A stretch of 39,049 nt of DNA from Sphingomonadaceae bacterium (GTDB lineage Bacteria; Pseudomonadota; Alphaproteobacteria; Sphingomonadales; Sphingomonadaceae), in assembly GCA_947455865.1 (NCBI GenBank), contig CANGQZ010000005.1:1-39049 (forward strand). The letters are read 5' to 3'. Position numbers and translations under genes: made by a program. Shown here piece after piece: positions 9,099-18,663 of the stretch. Position 1 is the first letter of the stretch, and every line of letters begins with the position of its first letter. The notes below the pieces were generated by a model. It ran no database searches. It worked only from the letters and a program-made list of their open reading frames with translations, and was not told the DNA's origin.

Positions 9099-11744
9099 TT
9101 AGCGGATCTTGAATCCAAGGGTGATCCCGTAAGTCACCGGCTTGCCGGCCAGGCGCGCCGAGCTGTCGCTCGACGGGATGACCGCAGTCCAGTAGTACTT
9201 GTTGAACAGGTTCTTGCCCCAGAGCATCACCCGCCATGCGCCGTCCGGACCTTCGTAACCAAGCCGGGCGTCGACCGTGGCATAGCCATCGATCATGTAG
9301 GGATACTTGCCCACGCCCGGAGCGATCCGATAGCGGACGTTGTCGCCCACCGGCAGGGTGGTGTCTTCGCCACCGATCGCCGCAGTCTGGTTGCTGCGGG
9401 CGCTGACGGTGAAGCCGGCGAACGGCGCGCCGCCGTTCGACAGTTGGTGACGATAATCGACGCTGACCGAGCCCGACCATTCCGGCGTGTACGGAATACG
9501 CGAACCGGCAAGGTTTTCAGTGTTCGGCGTCCCACCGGTCGGATCGAAGTTGCCCGGACGCGAGTCGATGTTGTTGTCGACGCCGCCGAAGATGTCATAG
9601 CCGGTGAACTTCGTGATCTTCGAGTTGAGGTAGGTCACCGCGCCGGTGATCGTCAGGCCTTCGACCGGACGGATCGTAGCATCGGCTTCCACACCCCAGA
9701 TGCGCGACTTGGGTACGTTGACCAGTGCGTCGAGCGTGCCGAAGATGAAGTCGAAGATCTTGCCGCGAACCTGCTTGTCCCGATAGTCCATGTAGAACCC
9801 GGCGAGGTTGAAGCTAATCTTGCCGTCCATCGCCTGCGCCTTGAGGCCGGCTTCGTAGGCAGTCACCTTCTCCTGAGTCACCGGCAGCGCCGAGGTGAAA
9901 GCAGCCGCGGCGAGTGCCGGGAAGCTGCCAGCCTTATAACCGCGCGAGACGTTGGCATAGAACAGCACCTTGTCGGTGATCTTGTAGTCCATGCCCAGAC
10001 GCCACGAGAAGTTGTGCTGCTTCAGCGTAGCTTCAAACGGGATACCTGGGACGCCGAGACCAAGGAAACCGTCGGTGGTGTAAGGCGAGGTAACGGTGAC
10101 GTCCTTCGGAATAGGCCCGACGATGCCATTGACGGAGTAGCAATCGCTCGGCCCGATCGGATCGAATTCGAACCCGGAGAGGCCGCCGATGATGTTGAAC
10201 AGCTTGTCAACGTTGCCGTTGGTGGCTGTGTAGCCGCAGTTGTAGGCCTTGATTTCGGAGTGCGTATAACGGCCCGAAGCCTTGACGGTAAACTGATCGC
10301 TCACATCGTATTCAAGGTTACCGAACACGGCGGCGTTCTTGATCTTCTGGTTCAGAATGTCGCCGCTGTGGTTGATGTAGAGGTTGTTCGAGAAGAAGTT
10401 CGAGTTGGCCCAGTAACGCAGTTGCTGGTCCTCGTGGGTCTTGCTGTCTTCATAGTTGCCGCCGATCAACCAGCGCAGCGGGCCCTTGCCATTGTTGGCA
10501 ATGCGCAGTTCCTGCGTGAAGCTCTTGATCGAACCTTCGCCGCTCTGAAGGTCATAGGCGACCAGCGCCATGCCGTCACCGTCGGTGCGCTGCTGCTGCT
10601 TGTAATCGATGTACGAGGTGAGCGAGGTGATCGTGGCAAAACCGACATCAAGGTCAGCGCGCAGCGATCCCTGAACGAACTTGCGGTTACCATAAGGGCT
10701 GAACTGGGTCGCAGTCGCGGTGGTCGGGTCGCTGACGCCGAAATTGCCCAAACCGTTTTCGCTCAGGTCAAGCGTAGCCGTGTTGGGGTCAAGCGCCTGC
10801 GCAGTCCAGTCTGCCGCACGCGAGTTGAACGGCGAGAACGGATAGCAGATCTGGCCTGAGGCACAGCCGGCCGGAGTCACCGAATAGCCGTTACGCTGCG
10901 GATCGACGAGCGGCGTGGCGTCCAGTGCCTTGCCGCCAGTGCCGATCTGCTCGTGCGTAGCGATCAGCTGCTGCGCCTGCGGTTCGGAATTGTCATGCCA
11001 GGCGTTGGCCGACAGGTTCAGCTTGAGGTTGCCCACTTCCGCTTCGATCTGGAGACGACCGGCCAGGTACGAATCCTTACCGTTGGTGTCGTTGCGGGTG
11101 TAGCTGTACTGCCAGCCATCGGCGTTGCGCGCGGTGATCGCCAGACGGGCGCGGACGTTGTCCGAGAGCGGGCCGCTGATGTAAGCATTGGCATCAACCG
11201 CGTTGAACCGGCCGAAGCTGACGTCGCCGCCGGCCTGGAAGGTCTTGGTCGGCTTGGCGGCGATGTAGTTGATCGCGCCGCCGGTGGAGTTCTGGCCGAA
11301 CAGGGTGCCCTGCGGACCCTTCAGCACTTCGATGCGCTCAAGGTCATAGGCCGAGTGCGAAGCGAGCACCGGGAACGACAGCGGCACCTGATCGACGTAG
11401 ACCGAAACCGCCGGATAGACGCCCAGCGAGCTTTCGTTGAAGCCGATGCCGCGCAGCGTGAAGATCGGGGTGTTGGTGGTCGAAGGCGTATAGATCAGGC
11501 CCGGCGCGATCCCGGCGACGTCTTCGAGCGAAGCGACGCGGCGGGTCTGCAGTTCGGCGGCGCCGATCGCGGTGATCGTCAGGCCGACCTTGCTGAGGTT
11601 TTCCTCGCGCTTGTTGGCGGTAACGACGATGTCGTTGCTGCTAGCTTCATCAGCGGCGTTCTGCGCCTCCTGCGCCTGCGCCATCGTGGGCAGGATGAGC
11701 CCCGCACACAGACCGGCCGAAACGTACAACCAGACTTTTTTCAT
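9099..11744 (-). CDS. TonB-dependent receptor
   Basis: Signal peptide MKKVWLYVSAGLCAGLILPTMAQAQ, TonB-box/plug (NDIVVTANKREENLSKVGLTITAIGA, VLKGPQGTLFGQNSTGGAINYIAAKP), C-terminal beta-barrel ending TYGITLGFKIR. Confidence 0.95.
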   Translation of the reverse strand: MKKVWLYVSAGLCAGLILPTMAQAQEAQNAADEASSNDIVVTANKREENLSKVGLTITAIGAAELQTRRVASLEDVAGIAPGLIYTPSTTNTPIFTLRGIGFNESSLGVYPAVSVYVDQVPLSFPVLASHSAYDLERIEVLKGPQGTLFGQNSTGGAINYIAAKPTKTFQAGGDVSFGRFNAVDANAYISGPLSDNVRARLAITARNADGWQYSYTRNDTNGKDSYLAGRLQIEAEVGNLKLNLSANAWHDNSEPQAQQLIATHEQIGTGGKALDATPLVDPQRNGYSVTPAGCASGQICYPFSPFNSRAADWTAQALDPNTATLDLSENGLGNFGVSDPTTATATQFSPYGNRKFVQGSLRADLDVGFATITSLTSYIDYKQQQRTDGDGMALVAYDLQSGEGSIKSFTQELRIANNGKGPLRWLIGGNYEDSKTHEDQQLRYWANSNFFSNNLYINHSGDILNQKIKNAAVFGNLEYDVSDQFTVKASGRYTHSEIKAYNCGYTATNGNVDKLFNIIGGLSGFEFDPIGPSDCYSVNGIVGPIPKDVTVTSPYTTDGFLGLGVPGIPFEATLKQHNFSWRLGMDYKITDKVLFYANVSRGYKAGSFPALAAAAFTSALPVTQEKVTAYEAGLKAQAMDGKISFNLAGFYMDYRDKQVRGKIFDFIFGTLDALVNVPKSRIWGVEADATIRPVEGLTITGAVTYLNSKITKFTGYDIFGGVDNNIDSRPGNFDPTGGTPNTENLAGSRIPYTPEWSGSVSVDYRHQLSNGGAPFAGFTVSARSNQTAAIGGEDTTLPVGDNVRYRIAPGVGKYPYMIDGYATVDARLGYEGPDGAWRVMLWGKNLFNKYYWTAVIPSSDSSARLAGKPVTYGITLGFKIR

Positions 11745-12000
11745 TGCCCTCTCCACTTCATCAAAAACAGTTAATCAGGTGACTTACGCGATGGTCCGAA
11801 ACGCTGCCGAAACCGGCTGTTGGATCAAGTTCGGACCGATAGTATTCCAAATGCCCAGTGAAACGCCGCGCCGATGTTCGGCTGGAATGGCTGCAAACAG
11901 CAACGCTGACGGTATCGCCCGGTCTCCTCTCCTGCCCTGTCCGCGCGCCGCCTGAAGCGGGTTCACAGACCAATTCTTATGCTCTGCAGCGGCGCATATA

Positions 12001-12014
12001 TCGGTTCGACCATT
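12001..12014. promoter_or_regulatory. Candidate operator TCGGTTCGACCATT (GntR/FadR-like half-sites)
   Basis: Matches TTGGTTCGACCATT at 17591-17604 at 13 of 14 positions; both lie in intergenic regions of the catabolic cluster. Confidence 0.4.
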
Positions 12015-12534
12015 GCGACAATCCAAAACACGACGGCTTGTCGGTTCCGGCACACACAAACTTCTGCGCCTGTGGCAAGAATACATCGCTTTGCCGAACT
12101 GAGCCGCCGCGGCCACTTCAGCGTGCCCTCGGCACGGTGAACGCGGCGCCGCTGCCGGGGGCCACGCCAGTCAGCACCGCAGCAGCAGCGCATATCAGCC
12201 TTGATCGTGCCCGGACGGCGCCCTCGATCATCGTATCCCCCAATTCGGCCCGGGCCATGCCCATCACCGGCTATTATTTGCATCCGTGCGCGAAACACTC
12301 CGCACTGACAAGTGACTGATCCCCGCTAGTCGGAGCAGCGCGGACTGCCTTTAGCAAGCGCCCGGCGCGATGCCTTATAGCATCCCATTATGCGCGCCAT
12401 CCCGGCTTGCCATAAGCCGCAAACCCGTTCGGCTGTGCGCAGCAATTGGCGCATCGACAGCGCCCGGCGCATCCGATAGGCACTCGGAAAATGCCGCGTG
12501 GGCACCTTCGCCCCGGCCAGCACGGAGGATCGCC

Positions 12535-13773
12535 ATGCCCGCACATCTCAACAGCCCGTTGACCCTACCCTGCGGCGCGGTGCTGAAAAACCGCATCGCC
12601 AAGGGGGCGATGACCGAGGGGCTCGCCAACCCGCTCAATCAGGCCACCGAAGAACATGTTACGCTCTATCGCCGCTGGGCTAAGGGCGGCTGCGGCATGC
12701 TGCTGACAGGCAACGTCCAGGTCGATCGCCGCCATCTCGAACGCCCCGGCAATGTCGCGATCGACGGCAACGACGGGCTCGCCGCGTTGGCGGCTTATGC
12801 CGCGGCAGGCCGCGAGAACAACACCCACATCTGGATGCAGATCAACCACCCGGGCCGCCAGGCCGGCGTAACTGCGGAAGGGCTCGCCGGCCCCTCGGCA
12901 GGGACGTACGGTGATGCCCCGGTGCGCGCGCTTGATGGCGCAGAGGTCGAAGATCTCGTCCGGCGTTTCGTCCATGTCGCACGCACCGCGCAGCAGACCG
13001 GGTTCACCGGCGTGCAGGTCCACTCCGCGCACGGCTATCTGATGAGCCAGTTCCTCAGCCCGCTGACCAACCACCGCACCGATGCCTGGGGCGGCAGCCT
13101 GGAAAACCGGGCCCGTCTGCTGGTCGATGTCACCCGCGCGATCCGCGCTGCGGTGGGCGCGGAGTTTCCGGTCTCGGTCAAGCTCAACAGCTCGGACTTC
13201 CAGAAGGGCGGGCTGACCGAGGACGAATCCTGCGAAGTGGTCCGCTGGCTGTGCGACGCGGGGATGGACCTGCTCGAGATTTCCGGCGGCAATTACGAAT
13301 CGCAAGTGATGGTCGGCCGCGATCAAAGTGGCGAGCTGATCAGCCGCACCAAAAAGGCCTCGACCATCGCGCGCGAGGCCTACTTCCTCGAATTCGCCGC
13401 CAAGCTGCGCCCGCAGGTCACCGTGCCGCTGATGGTCACCGGCGGCTTCCGCACGCTCAGCGCGATGGAAGCGGCGCTGGCTTCAGGTGAAGTTGACGTG
13501 ATCGGCCTCGCCCGCCCGCTCTGCATCGACGCCGATCTGCCCAACCAGCTGCTCGCCGGCACCATTGCCCGCCTGCCCTCGCCCGAAGAGGAAACGACAG
13601 TCGATACCGGCTCGTCGATCGCCTATTACTTCAATCAGGTGCGCAAGCTTGCCGCCGGCGAGGACGCCGATCGCGACATTGACTGGGCCGAGCAGCTCCA
13701 GCGCCACAGCGATTTCGATGGCGCGGCCGAGGTGCGCTACCGCGCGGCGCTATCGGAGGCGGCAACAGCCTGA
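12535..13773 (+). CDS. NADH:flavin oxidoreductase / Old Yellow Enzyme family protein
   Basis: LKNRIAKGAMTEGLANP, WMQINHPGRQAG, GFTGVQVHSAHGYLMSQFLSPLTNHRTDAWGGSLENRARLL. Confidence 0.93.
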   Translation: MPAHLNSPLTLPCGAVLKNRIAKGAMTEGLANPLNQATEEHVTLYRRWAKGGCGMLLTGNVQVDRRHLERPGNVAIDGNDGLAALAAYAAAGRENNTHIWMQINHPGRQAGVTAEGLAGPSAGTYGDAPVRALDGAEVEDLVRRFVHVARTAQQTGFTGVQVHSAHGYLMSQFLSPLTNHRTDAWGGSLENRARLLVDVTRAIRAAVGAEFPVSVKLNSSDFQKGGLTEDESCEVVRWLCDAGMDLLEISGGNYESQVMVGRDQSGELISRTKKASTIAREAYFLEFAAKLRPQVTVPLMVTGGFRTLSAMEAALASGEVDVIGLARPLCIDADLPNQLLAGTIARLPSPEEETTVDTGSSIAYYFNQVRKLAAGEDADRDIDWAEQLQRHSDFDGAAEVRYRAALSEAATA

Positions 13774-13815
13774 GCCGGCGACAGCCTCCAGACCAACAAT
13801 AATCAGGAGAGGCAC

Positions 13816-14583
13816 ATGGCAGGAACGCCGCTGGTCGATTTCACCGGCCGCCACATCGCCGTGATCGGCGCGGCCGGAGATATCGGCTCGAGCATCGTTG
13901 CCCAGTTGCTCGATCTCGGCGGCCGGGTCACCGCGCTTGACCGGGATGCCGCCGCGCTCGGCCGGCTCGCGGCGTTGCCGGGGGCGCGAGGCGCACTGGC
14001 GACGGTCGCGGTCGATGTCGCCGACGAAGAGGCAATGGCCGCGGCCTTCGCCGGGCTTGGCCCGATTGACGGGCTGGTCAACGGCGCCGCGATCGAACAT
14101 CGCCCTGCTGCCACGCCCGAATTCGATACCACGTTGTTCCGCAAGGTGATGGACGTCAACGTCACCGGTGTGTTCCTCGGCCTCAAATACGGCATCCCGC
14201 TCTTGCGCCGGCCGGGCGGATCGGTGGTCAACTTCGGCAGCACCGGCGCGATCAAAGGCGCGAACGGGATGAGCGCTTATGTCGCCTCGAAGCACGCCGT
14301 GCTCGGCCTCACCCGCTGCGCCGCGATCGAATTCGGGCCCGAAGGCCTCCGGGTCAACGCGATCTGCCCGGGGCCGGTCGAAGGTCGCATGATCGATGCG
14401 ATCATGGGCAGCGAGCCCGGCCAGCCCTCGGCGGCGGCAGAGGCGCGCATGGCGGTCATCCCCAGCCGCCGCTTCGCCCGCCGCGAGGAGGTCGCGCGGG
14501 TCGTCGCGTTCCTGCTGTCCGACGCCTCCGAATACGTCAACGGCGCCACTTATATGGTCGATGGCGGCATTTCGGCGATTTGA
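13816..14583 (+). CDS. SDR family oxidoreductase
   Basis: HIAVIGAAGDIGSSI, NFGSTGAIKGANGMSAYVASKHAVLG, INAICPGPV-type motif. Confidence 0.92.
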   Translation: MAGTPLVDFTGRHIAVIGAAGDIGSSIVAQLLDLGGRVTALDRDAAALGRLAALPGARGALATVAVDVADEEAMAAAFAGLGPIDGLVNGAAIEHRPAATPEFDTTLFRKVMDVNVTGVFLGLKYGIPLLRRPGGSVVNFGSTGAIKGANGMSAYVASKHAVLGLTRCAAIEFGPEGLRVNAICPGPVEGRMIDAIMGSEPGQPSAAAEARMAVIPSRRFARREEVARVVAFLLSDASEYVNGATYMVDGGISAI

Positions 14584-14702
14584 TCCAACCATTCCCCGCC
14601 AGCCGATTGACACTGGCCGGAACCTCTGCGTAATTTCGACAAAACATCGGAAATCTGCGAGCCGTTCGCAAACGCGCGGCCGCCCAGCGAGGATGAGGCA
14701 CC

Positions 14703-15860
14703 ATGAAATTCATCGAAGAGCCCATGCGTTTCGGCCTGTTCTCCGGCCCGTACCATCGCCCGGACATCAGCCCGCTGATGGCCTTCCAACAGGACATGGA
14801 ACTGATCGAGAATCTTGACCGGGTCGGCTTCGATGAAGTCTGGATCGGTGAGCACCACTCCGGCGGGGTCGAAACGATCGCCTGTCCCGAACTGATGATC
14901 GCCGCTGCAGCCGAGCGGACCAAGCACATCAAGCTCGGCACCGGCGCGGTGACGATCCCCTATCACAACCCATTCCAGGTAGCCGAGCGGATCGTCCAGC
15001 TCGATTACATGACGCGCGGGCGGATGATGTTCGGCGTCGCCCCAGGCCAGCTGGTGCAGGATGCGCAGATGGTCGGGCTCGATCCGATGAACAACCGCCG
15101 CATGCTGCAGGAAGCGCTCGATGTGATCATCGCCCTGTTCAAGGGTGAAACGGTGACGAAGAAGACCGACTGGTTCAACATGGTCGAGGCGCGGCTGCAG
15201 CTGCTGCCCTATTCCAACTTCGACATGGCCTGCGTCAGCGTGATGTCGCCGTCTGGTCCGATCACCGCGGGCAAGTACGGTATGGGCATGTTGTCCGTCG
15301 CTGCAACCAATCCGATCGGCGTCGAAATGCTGCTGGAACAGTGGCAGATCGTCGAGAATGAATCGGCCAAGCATGGCCACGTCGCCAACCGGCGCGACTG
15401 GCGCCTGCTGGCGCCGATGCACATCGCCGAAACCTATGAGCAGGCGGTTGACGACGTGCGCTACGGCCTGTGCAAGATCGAAAACTACCGCGATCACATC
15501 AACCCCGGCGCGGGGATAGACTGGTCGAGCACCGAAAAGGCGGTCGAGCAGCTCAACGAGAATGGCTTCGCCGTGATCGGCACGCCTGAGATGGCGCGCA
15601 CCCAGATTCGCCGGCTGCAGGAAAAATCGGGCGGGTTCGGCTGCCTGATGCTGATGGGCGCAGATTGGGCCTCGCACTCCGCCACGCTGCACAGCCACGA
15701 ACTGTTCGCGCAGGAAGTGATCCCCTACTTCCGCAGCGGCTTCCTCGCCCCGCAAAAGAGCTTCGATGAAGTGATGGCGACCGGCTATTCCGGCGCCGAA
15801 ATCACCGCCAAGGCGCAGCAGGCGATGATCGCATCCTACAAGCAAAAAGAACACGGCTGA
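14703..15860 (+). CDS. LLM class flavin-dependent oxidoreductase
   Basis: MRFGLFSGPYHRPDISPLMAFQQDMELIENLDRVGFDEVWIGEHHSGGVETIACPELMIAAAAERTKHIKLGTGAVTIPYHNP. Confidence 0.93.
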   Translation: MKFIEEPMRFGLFSGPYHRPDISPLMAFQQDMELIENLDRVGFDEVWIGEHHSGGVETIACPELMIAAAAERTKHIKLGTGAVTIPYHNPFQVAERIVQLDYMTRGRMMFGVAPGQLVQDAQMVGLDPMNNRRMLQEALDVIIALFKGETVTKKTDWFNMVEARLQLLPYSNFDMACVSVMSPSGPITAGKYGMGMLSVAATNPIGVEMLLEQWQIVENESAKHGHVANRRDWRLLAPMHIAETYEQAVDDVRYGLCKIENYRDHINPGAGIDWSSTEKAVEQLNENGFAVIGTPEMARTQIRRLQEKSGGFGCLMLMGADWASHSATLHSHELFAQEVIPYFRSGFLAPQKSFDEVMATGYSGAEITAKAQQAMIASYKQKEHG

Positions 15861-15944
15861 GCCCAGGACTGGGATGACACCGACACTGCCGCCGGGTAAC
15901 CTTGCGGCGGTGTCGATAACAAGCGCCCGTGCAAGGGCGAAGAG

Positions 15945-16772
15945 GTGACGAGGATGCAGAAAGTTACCCTGCCGACCGGGCCGACCGTTGCCTATGAAGA
16001 CAGCGGCGGCTCCGGCACCGCCATCGTGTTCAGCCACGGCTACATGATGAACCGCACGATGTTCGATGCCCAGTTCGCCGGCCTCGCCGACCGCTGGCGC
16101 TGCATCGCGTGGGACGCCCGCGGCCACGGCGAGACCGACTGGGAAGGCTCGTTCAATTACTGGGATTCGGCGCGCGACATGCTCGCGCTGTGTGATGCCC
16201 TCGGGCTCGACAAGGTGGTGCATGTCGGCATGAGCCAGGGCGGGCTCGTAGGCATGCGCGCGGCGCTGCTTCATCCCGAGCGGTTCTACGGCATCGTCCA
16301 GCTGGCGACTCAGGCCGGGGTGGTGCCGGAGAACGAGGCCAACGCCGGCTTTGGCGATCACGTCATGGCGTGGATCGATCAGGGACCGAACGAAGCGCGG
16401 CTGGCGTTCATGGGCAACCTGATCCTTGGCCCGGGCGTCGACCATGCTTACTGGCACAAAGCGTGGAAGGCGATGCCGCTCGCCAAAGTCCGCGACGCGA
16501 CCAGCGCGCTGATGACGATCGACGAGCTGTGGGACCAGCTGCACGAGGTGAACGTCCCCCTCGCCACGATCCACGGCCTCGCCGATATCGCCACCTCGCA
16601 CGAGCTGGGCTTGCGCACGCCGATGGCGGCGCCCGATCCGCGCGGGGTAACGCTGATCCCCGGCGGACCACATGCGGTCAACGTCAGCCATCCGGCGCGG
16701 GTCAACAAGGCCATCGCCGATTTCATCGAGGAACTCGCGGCTGAAAACCCCGCGATCAGGGAGAATGCATGA
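15945..16772 (+). CDS. Alpha/beta fold hydrolase
   Basis: VFSHGYMMNRTMFDAQF, WDARGHGETDW, HVGMSQGGLVGMRAALLHPERF (GxSxG). Confidence 0.92.
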   Translation: MTRMQKVTLPTGPTVAYEDSGGSGTAIVFSHGYMMNRTMFDAQFAGLADRWRCIAWDARGHGETDWEGSFNYWDSARDMLALCDALGLDKVVHVGMSQGGLVGMRAALLHPERFYGIVQLATQAGVVPENEANAGFGDHVMAWIDQGPNEARLAFMGNLILGPGVDHAYWHKAWKAMPLAKVRDATSALMTIDELWDQLHEVNVPLATIHGLADIATSHELGLRTPMAAPDPRGVTLIPGGPHAVNVSHPARVNKAIADFIEELAAENPAIRENA

Positions 16773-17512
16773 TGAGCTTGGGTATTGAAGGCAAAGTCGC
16801 GCTCGTCACCGGCGGCGCATCGGGGATCGGCGAAGCCTGCGTCAGGCTGCTGCATGCCGAGGGCGCCAAAGTGCTCGTCGCCGATATCGACGAAGCCGCC
16901 GCCACGGCGCTCGCCGCCAGCCTCGGTGCCAATGCCGCCGCCGTGCGCACCGACATTGCCGACGAGGCTTCGTGCCAGGCGATGGTCAAGGCCGCGATCG
17001 ATCATTTCGGCGGGCTCGATATCGCGGTCAACAACGCCGGCATTTCGAGCGTGCTGACCCCGCTCGAGGAACTCTCCGCGGCCGAATGGCGCCGGGTGGT
17101 CTCGATCAACCTCGACGGCCAGTTCTACTGCCTCAAGGCCGAGATCCCTGCGATGAAGGCCAACGGCGGCTCGATCATCAACATTGCCTCGATCATGGGC
17201 GCGATCGGGCGTGATGGCGCCGCAGCCTACATCGCCGCCAAGCATGGCGTCGTCGGGCTGACTAAGGCCGCCGCGCTCGAATGCGTGGCTCACAACATCC
17301 GCGTCAATTCGGTCGGCCCGGGCTATGTCGATACCCCGCTGCTGCAGAAGGCCACGCTCGACAAGCTGAACGAGATTGCCGCGCTGCACCCGATGAACCG
17401 GCTGGCCCGCCCGTCCGAGATCGCCGCGATGGTCGGCTTCCTCGCGTCATCCGGCGCTAGCTTCGTCACCGGGGCCTACTATCCGGTCGATGGCGGCTAT
17501 CTCGCCCAGTAA
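16769..17512 (+). CDS. SDR family NAD(P)-dependent oxidoreductase
   Basis: GKVALVTGGASGIGEA, NNAGISS, AYIAAKHGVVGLTKAAALE; overlaps preceding stop. Confidence 0.94.
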   Translation: MMSLGIEGKVALVTGGASGIGEACVRLLHAEGAKVLVADIDEAAATALAASLGANAAAVRTDIADEASCQAMVKAAIDHFGGLDIAVNNAGISSVLTPLEELSAAEWRRVVSINLDGQFYCLKAEIPAMKANGGSIINIASIMGAIGRDGAAAYIAAKHGVVGLTKAAALECVAHNIRVNSVGPGYVDTPLLQKATLDKLNEIAALHPMNRLARPSEIAAMVGFLASSGASFVTGAYYPVDGGYLAQ

Positions 17513-17590
17513 GCCCGCAGGCAGGCCGCAACTGTGAACTTTGCGCCGGGCAGCGCGGCGGTGGTTGACCGCGCGCCTTGCTCGGCATAA

Positions 17591-17604
17591 TTGGTTCGAC
17601 CATT
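17591..17604. promoter_or_regulatory. Candidate operator TTGGTTCGACCATT (TGGT-TCG-ACCA inverted repeat)
   Basis: Inverted repeat resembling FadR/GntR-type TGGTnnnACCA sites, upstream of the gene at 17740; near-duplicate at 12001. Confidence 0.4.
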
Positions 17605-17607
17605 CAA

Positions 17608-17653
17608 GCATCGTGCAAAAAAGTGGGAACCGGTTTTTTGCGAAAAACGATGC
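17608..17653. repeat. Imperfect palindromic intergenic repeat (GCATCGTGCAAAAAAGTGGGAACCGGTTTTTTGCGAAAAACGATGC)
   Basis: Nested inverted repeats GCATCGT/ACGATGC and CAAAAAA/TTTTTTG; resembles a dispersed alphaproteobacterial repeat. Confidence 0.7.
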
Positions 17654-17739
17654 GGGAGCAAAGACCTATCGCCGTGTGCGTGATTCTTGAATTACCCAAA
17701 CGGCTTTAGGCGGGCGAACCGCCGGGGAGAGGACCGACC

Positions 17740-18663
17740 ATGCACGCGTTCAAGCCGACCGACCATCTGCGTCACCCGCCGAGCCCCGACGGGCGGATGC
17801 GCGATTCGCTGTTCTGGCAGACGGTGATCGCCGAAGAACGGCTTTGCTTCCAGACTTACTTGTTCCTCACCGCCGAGGGTAAGGCCGGGCTCAACATCGC
17901 GCTGTGGGGCGGCGAGGACGAGAAATACCGCTGCGCCGAGTTTCAGCAGGGCGAAGTGCCCGCAACGATGGACTTCGACGATTTTGCCTTCGAAGGCTTC
18001 AAGCTCGGCAAAGTCCGTTTCGGCGGTCCGGCCAAAGTCTCGTTCAGTGGAAAGCGGCTCAAAGCAGAATTCGAGTTCACCGGCCTCCACGATGCGTTCA
18101 GTTATCGCAGCAACCCTGATGGCCTGCCTAGCTGGATGGCGACTGACCGTTATGAGCAGACCGGCCGGATCAAGGGCTGGATCGAAACGCCCGATCGACG
18201 GATCGAGCTCGACCGCATCGGCCACCGCGATCATTCGTGGGGCAACCGCAGCTGGGGCCTTCCGCAGCACTGGAAATGGTTCTGCGCCTATACTCCCGAT
18301 GGGTCGATCATGCTCAACGGCTGGTTCTGGATCGCCCGCGGCGAATATGGCTGCGCCGGCTATGTGGTGAAGGACGGCGAACTTTCCGCCATCGCCCATA
18401 TGCGGCCCAAGGCCGGCTACGATCCCGACATGAGCCAGCGGCGGATGAGCGTGGCGATCCACGATGTCGCCGGCCGCGTTACGCAGCTTGAGTTTGAGCG
18501 TTTCGGCAACTTGCGCCTCCCCGCCAACGACAAGGTTGGCACGATCATTCAGGAATCGGGCTGCTTCGCCACGATCGACGGCAAGGACGGCAGCGGTCAG
18601 TTCGAAACCCAGTGGCAGCAGGCCTACATCGATCATCTGGCGGAATCAGGCCTGACCGGATGA
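17740..18663 (+). CDS. DUF7064/CrtC (hydroxyneurosporene hydratase-like) family protein, probable
   Basis: GHRDHSWGNRSWGLPQHWKWFCAYTPDGSIMLNGWFW: RDHSWG motif of lipocalin/CrtC-like proteins. Confidence 0.65.
   Translation: MHAFKPTDHLRHPPSPDGRMRDSLFWQTVIAEERLCFQTYLFLTAEGKAGLNIALWGGEDEKYRCAEFQQGEVPATMDFDDFAFEGFKLGKVRFGGPAKVSFSGKRLKAEFEFTGLHDAFSYRSNPDGLPSWMATDRYEQTGRIKGWIETPDRRIELDRIGHRDHSWGNRSWGLPQHWKWFCAYTPDGSIMLNGWFWIARGEYGCAGYVVKDGELSAIAHMRPKAGYDPDMSQRRMSVAIHDVAGRVTQLEFERFGNLRLPANDKVGTIIQESGCFATIDGKDGSGQFETQWQQAYIDHLAESGLTG

Noticed and set aside
9444-10859. 471-aa plus-strand ORF
   Set aside because: Antisense to the TonB-dependent receptor; no domain signature.
11858-12319. 153-aa ORF in the TonB/OYE intergenic region
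   Set aside because: No family resemblance, no clear RBS, overlapping ORFs on the opposite strand; probably non-coding.
14550-16691. 713-aa minus-strand ORF
   Set aside because: Antisense to the LLM oxidoreductase and hydrolase genes, which have clear family motifs; composition (Arg/His/Asp/Gly-rich) is typical of shadow ORFs in high-GC DNA.
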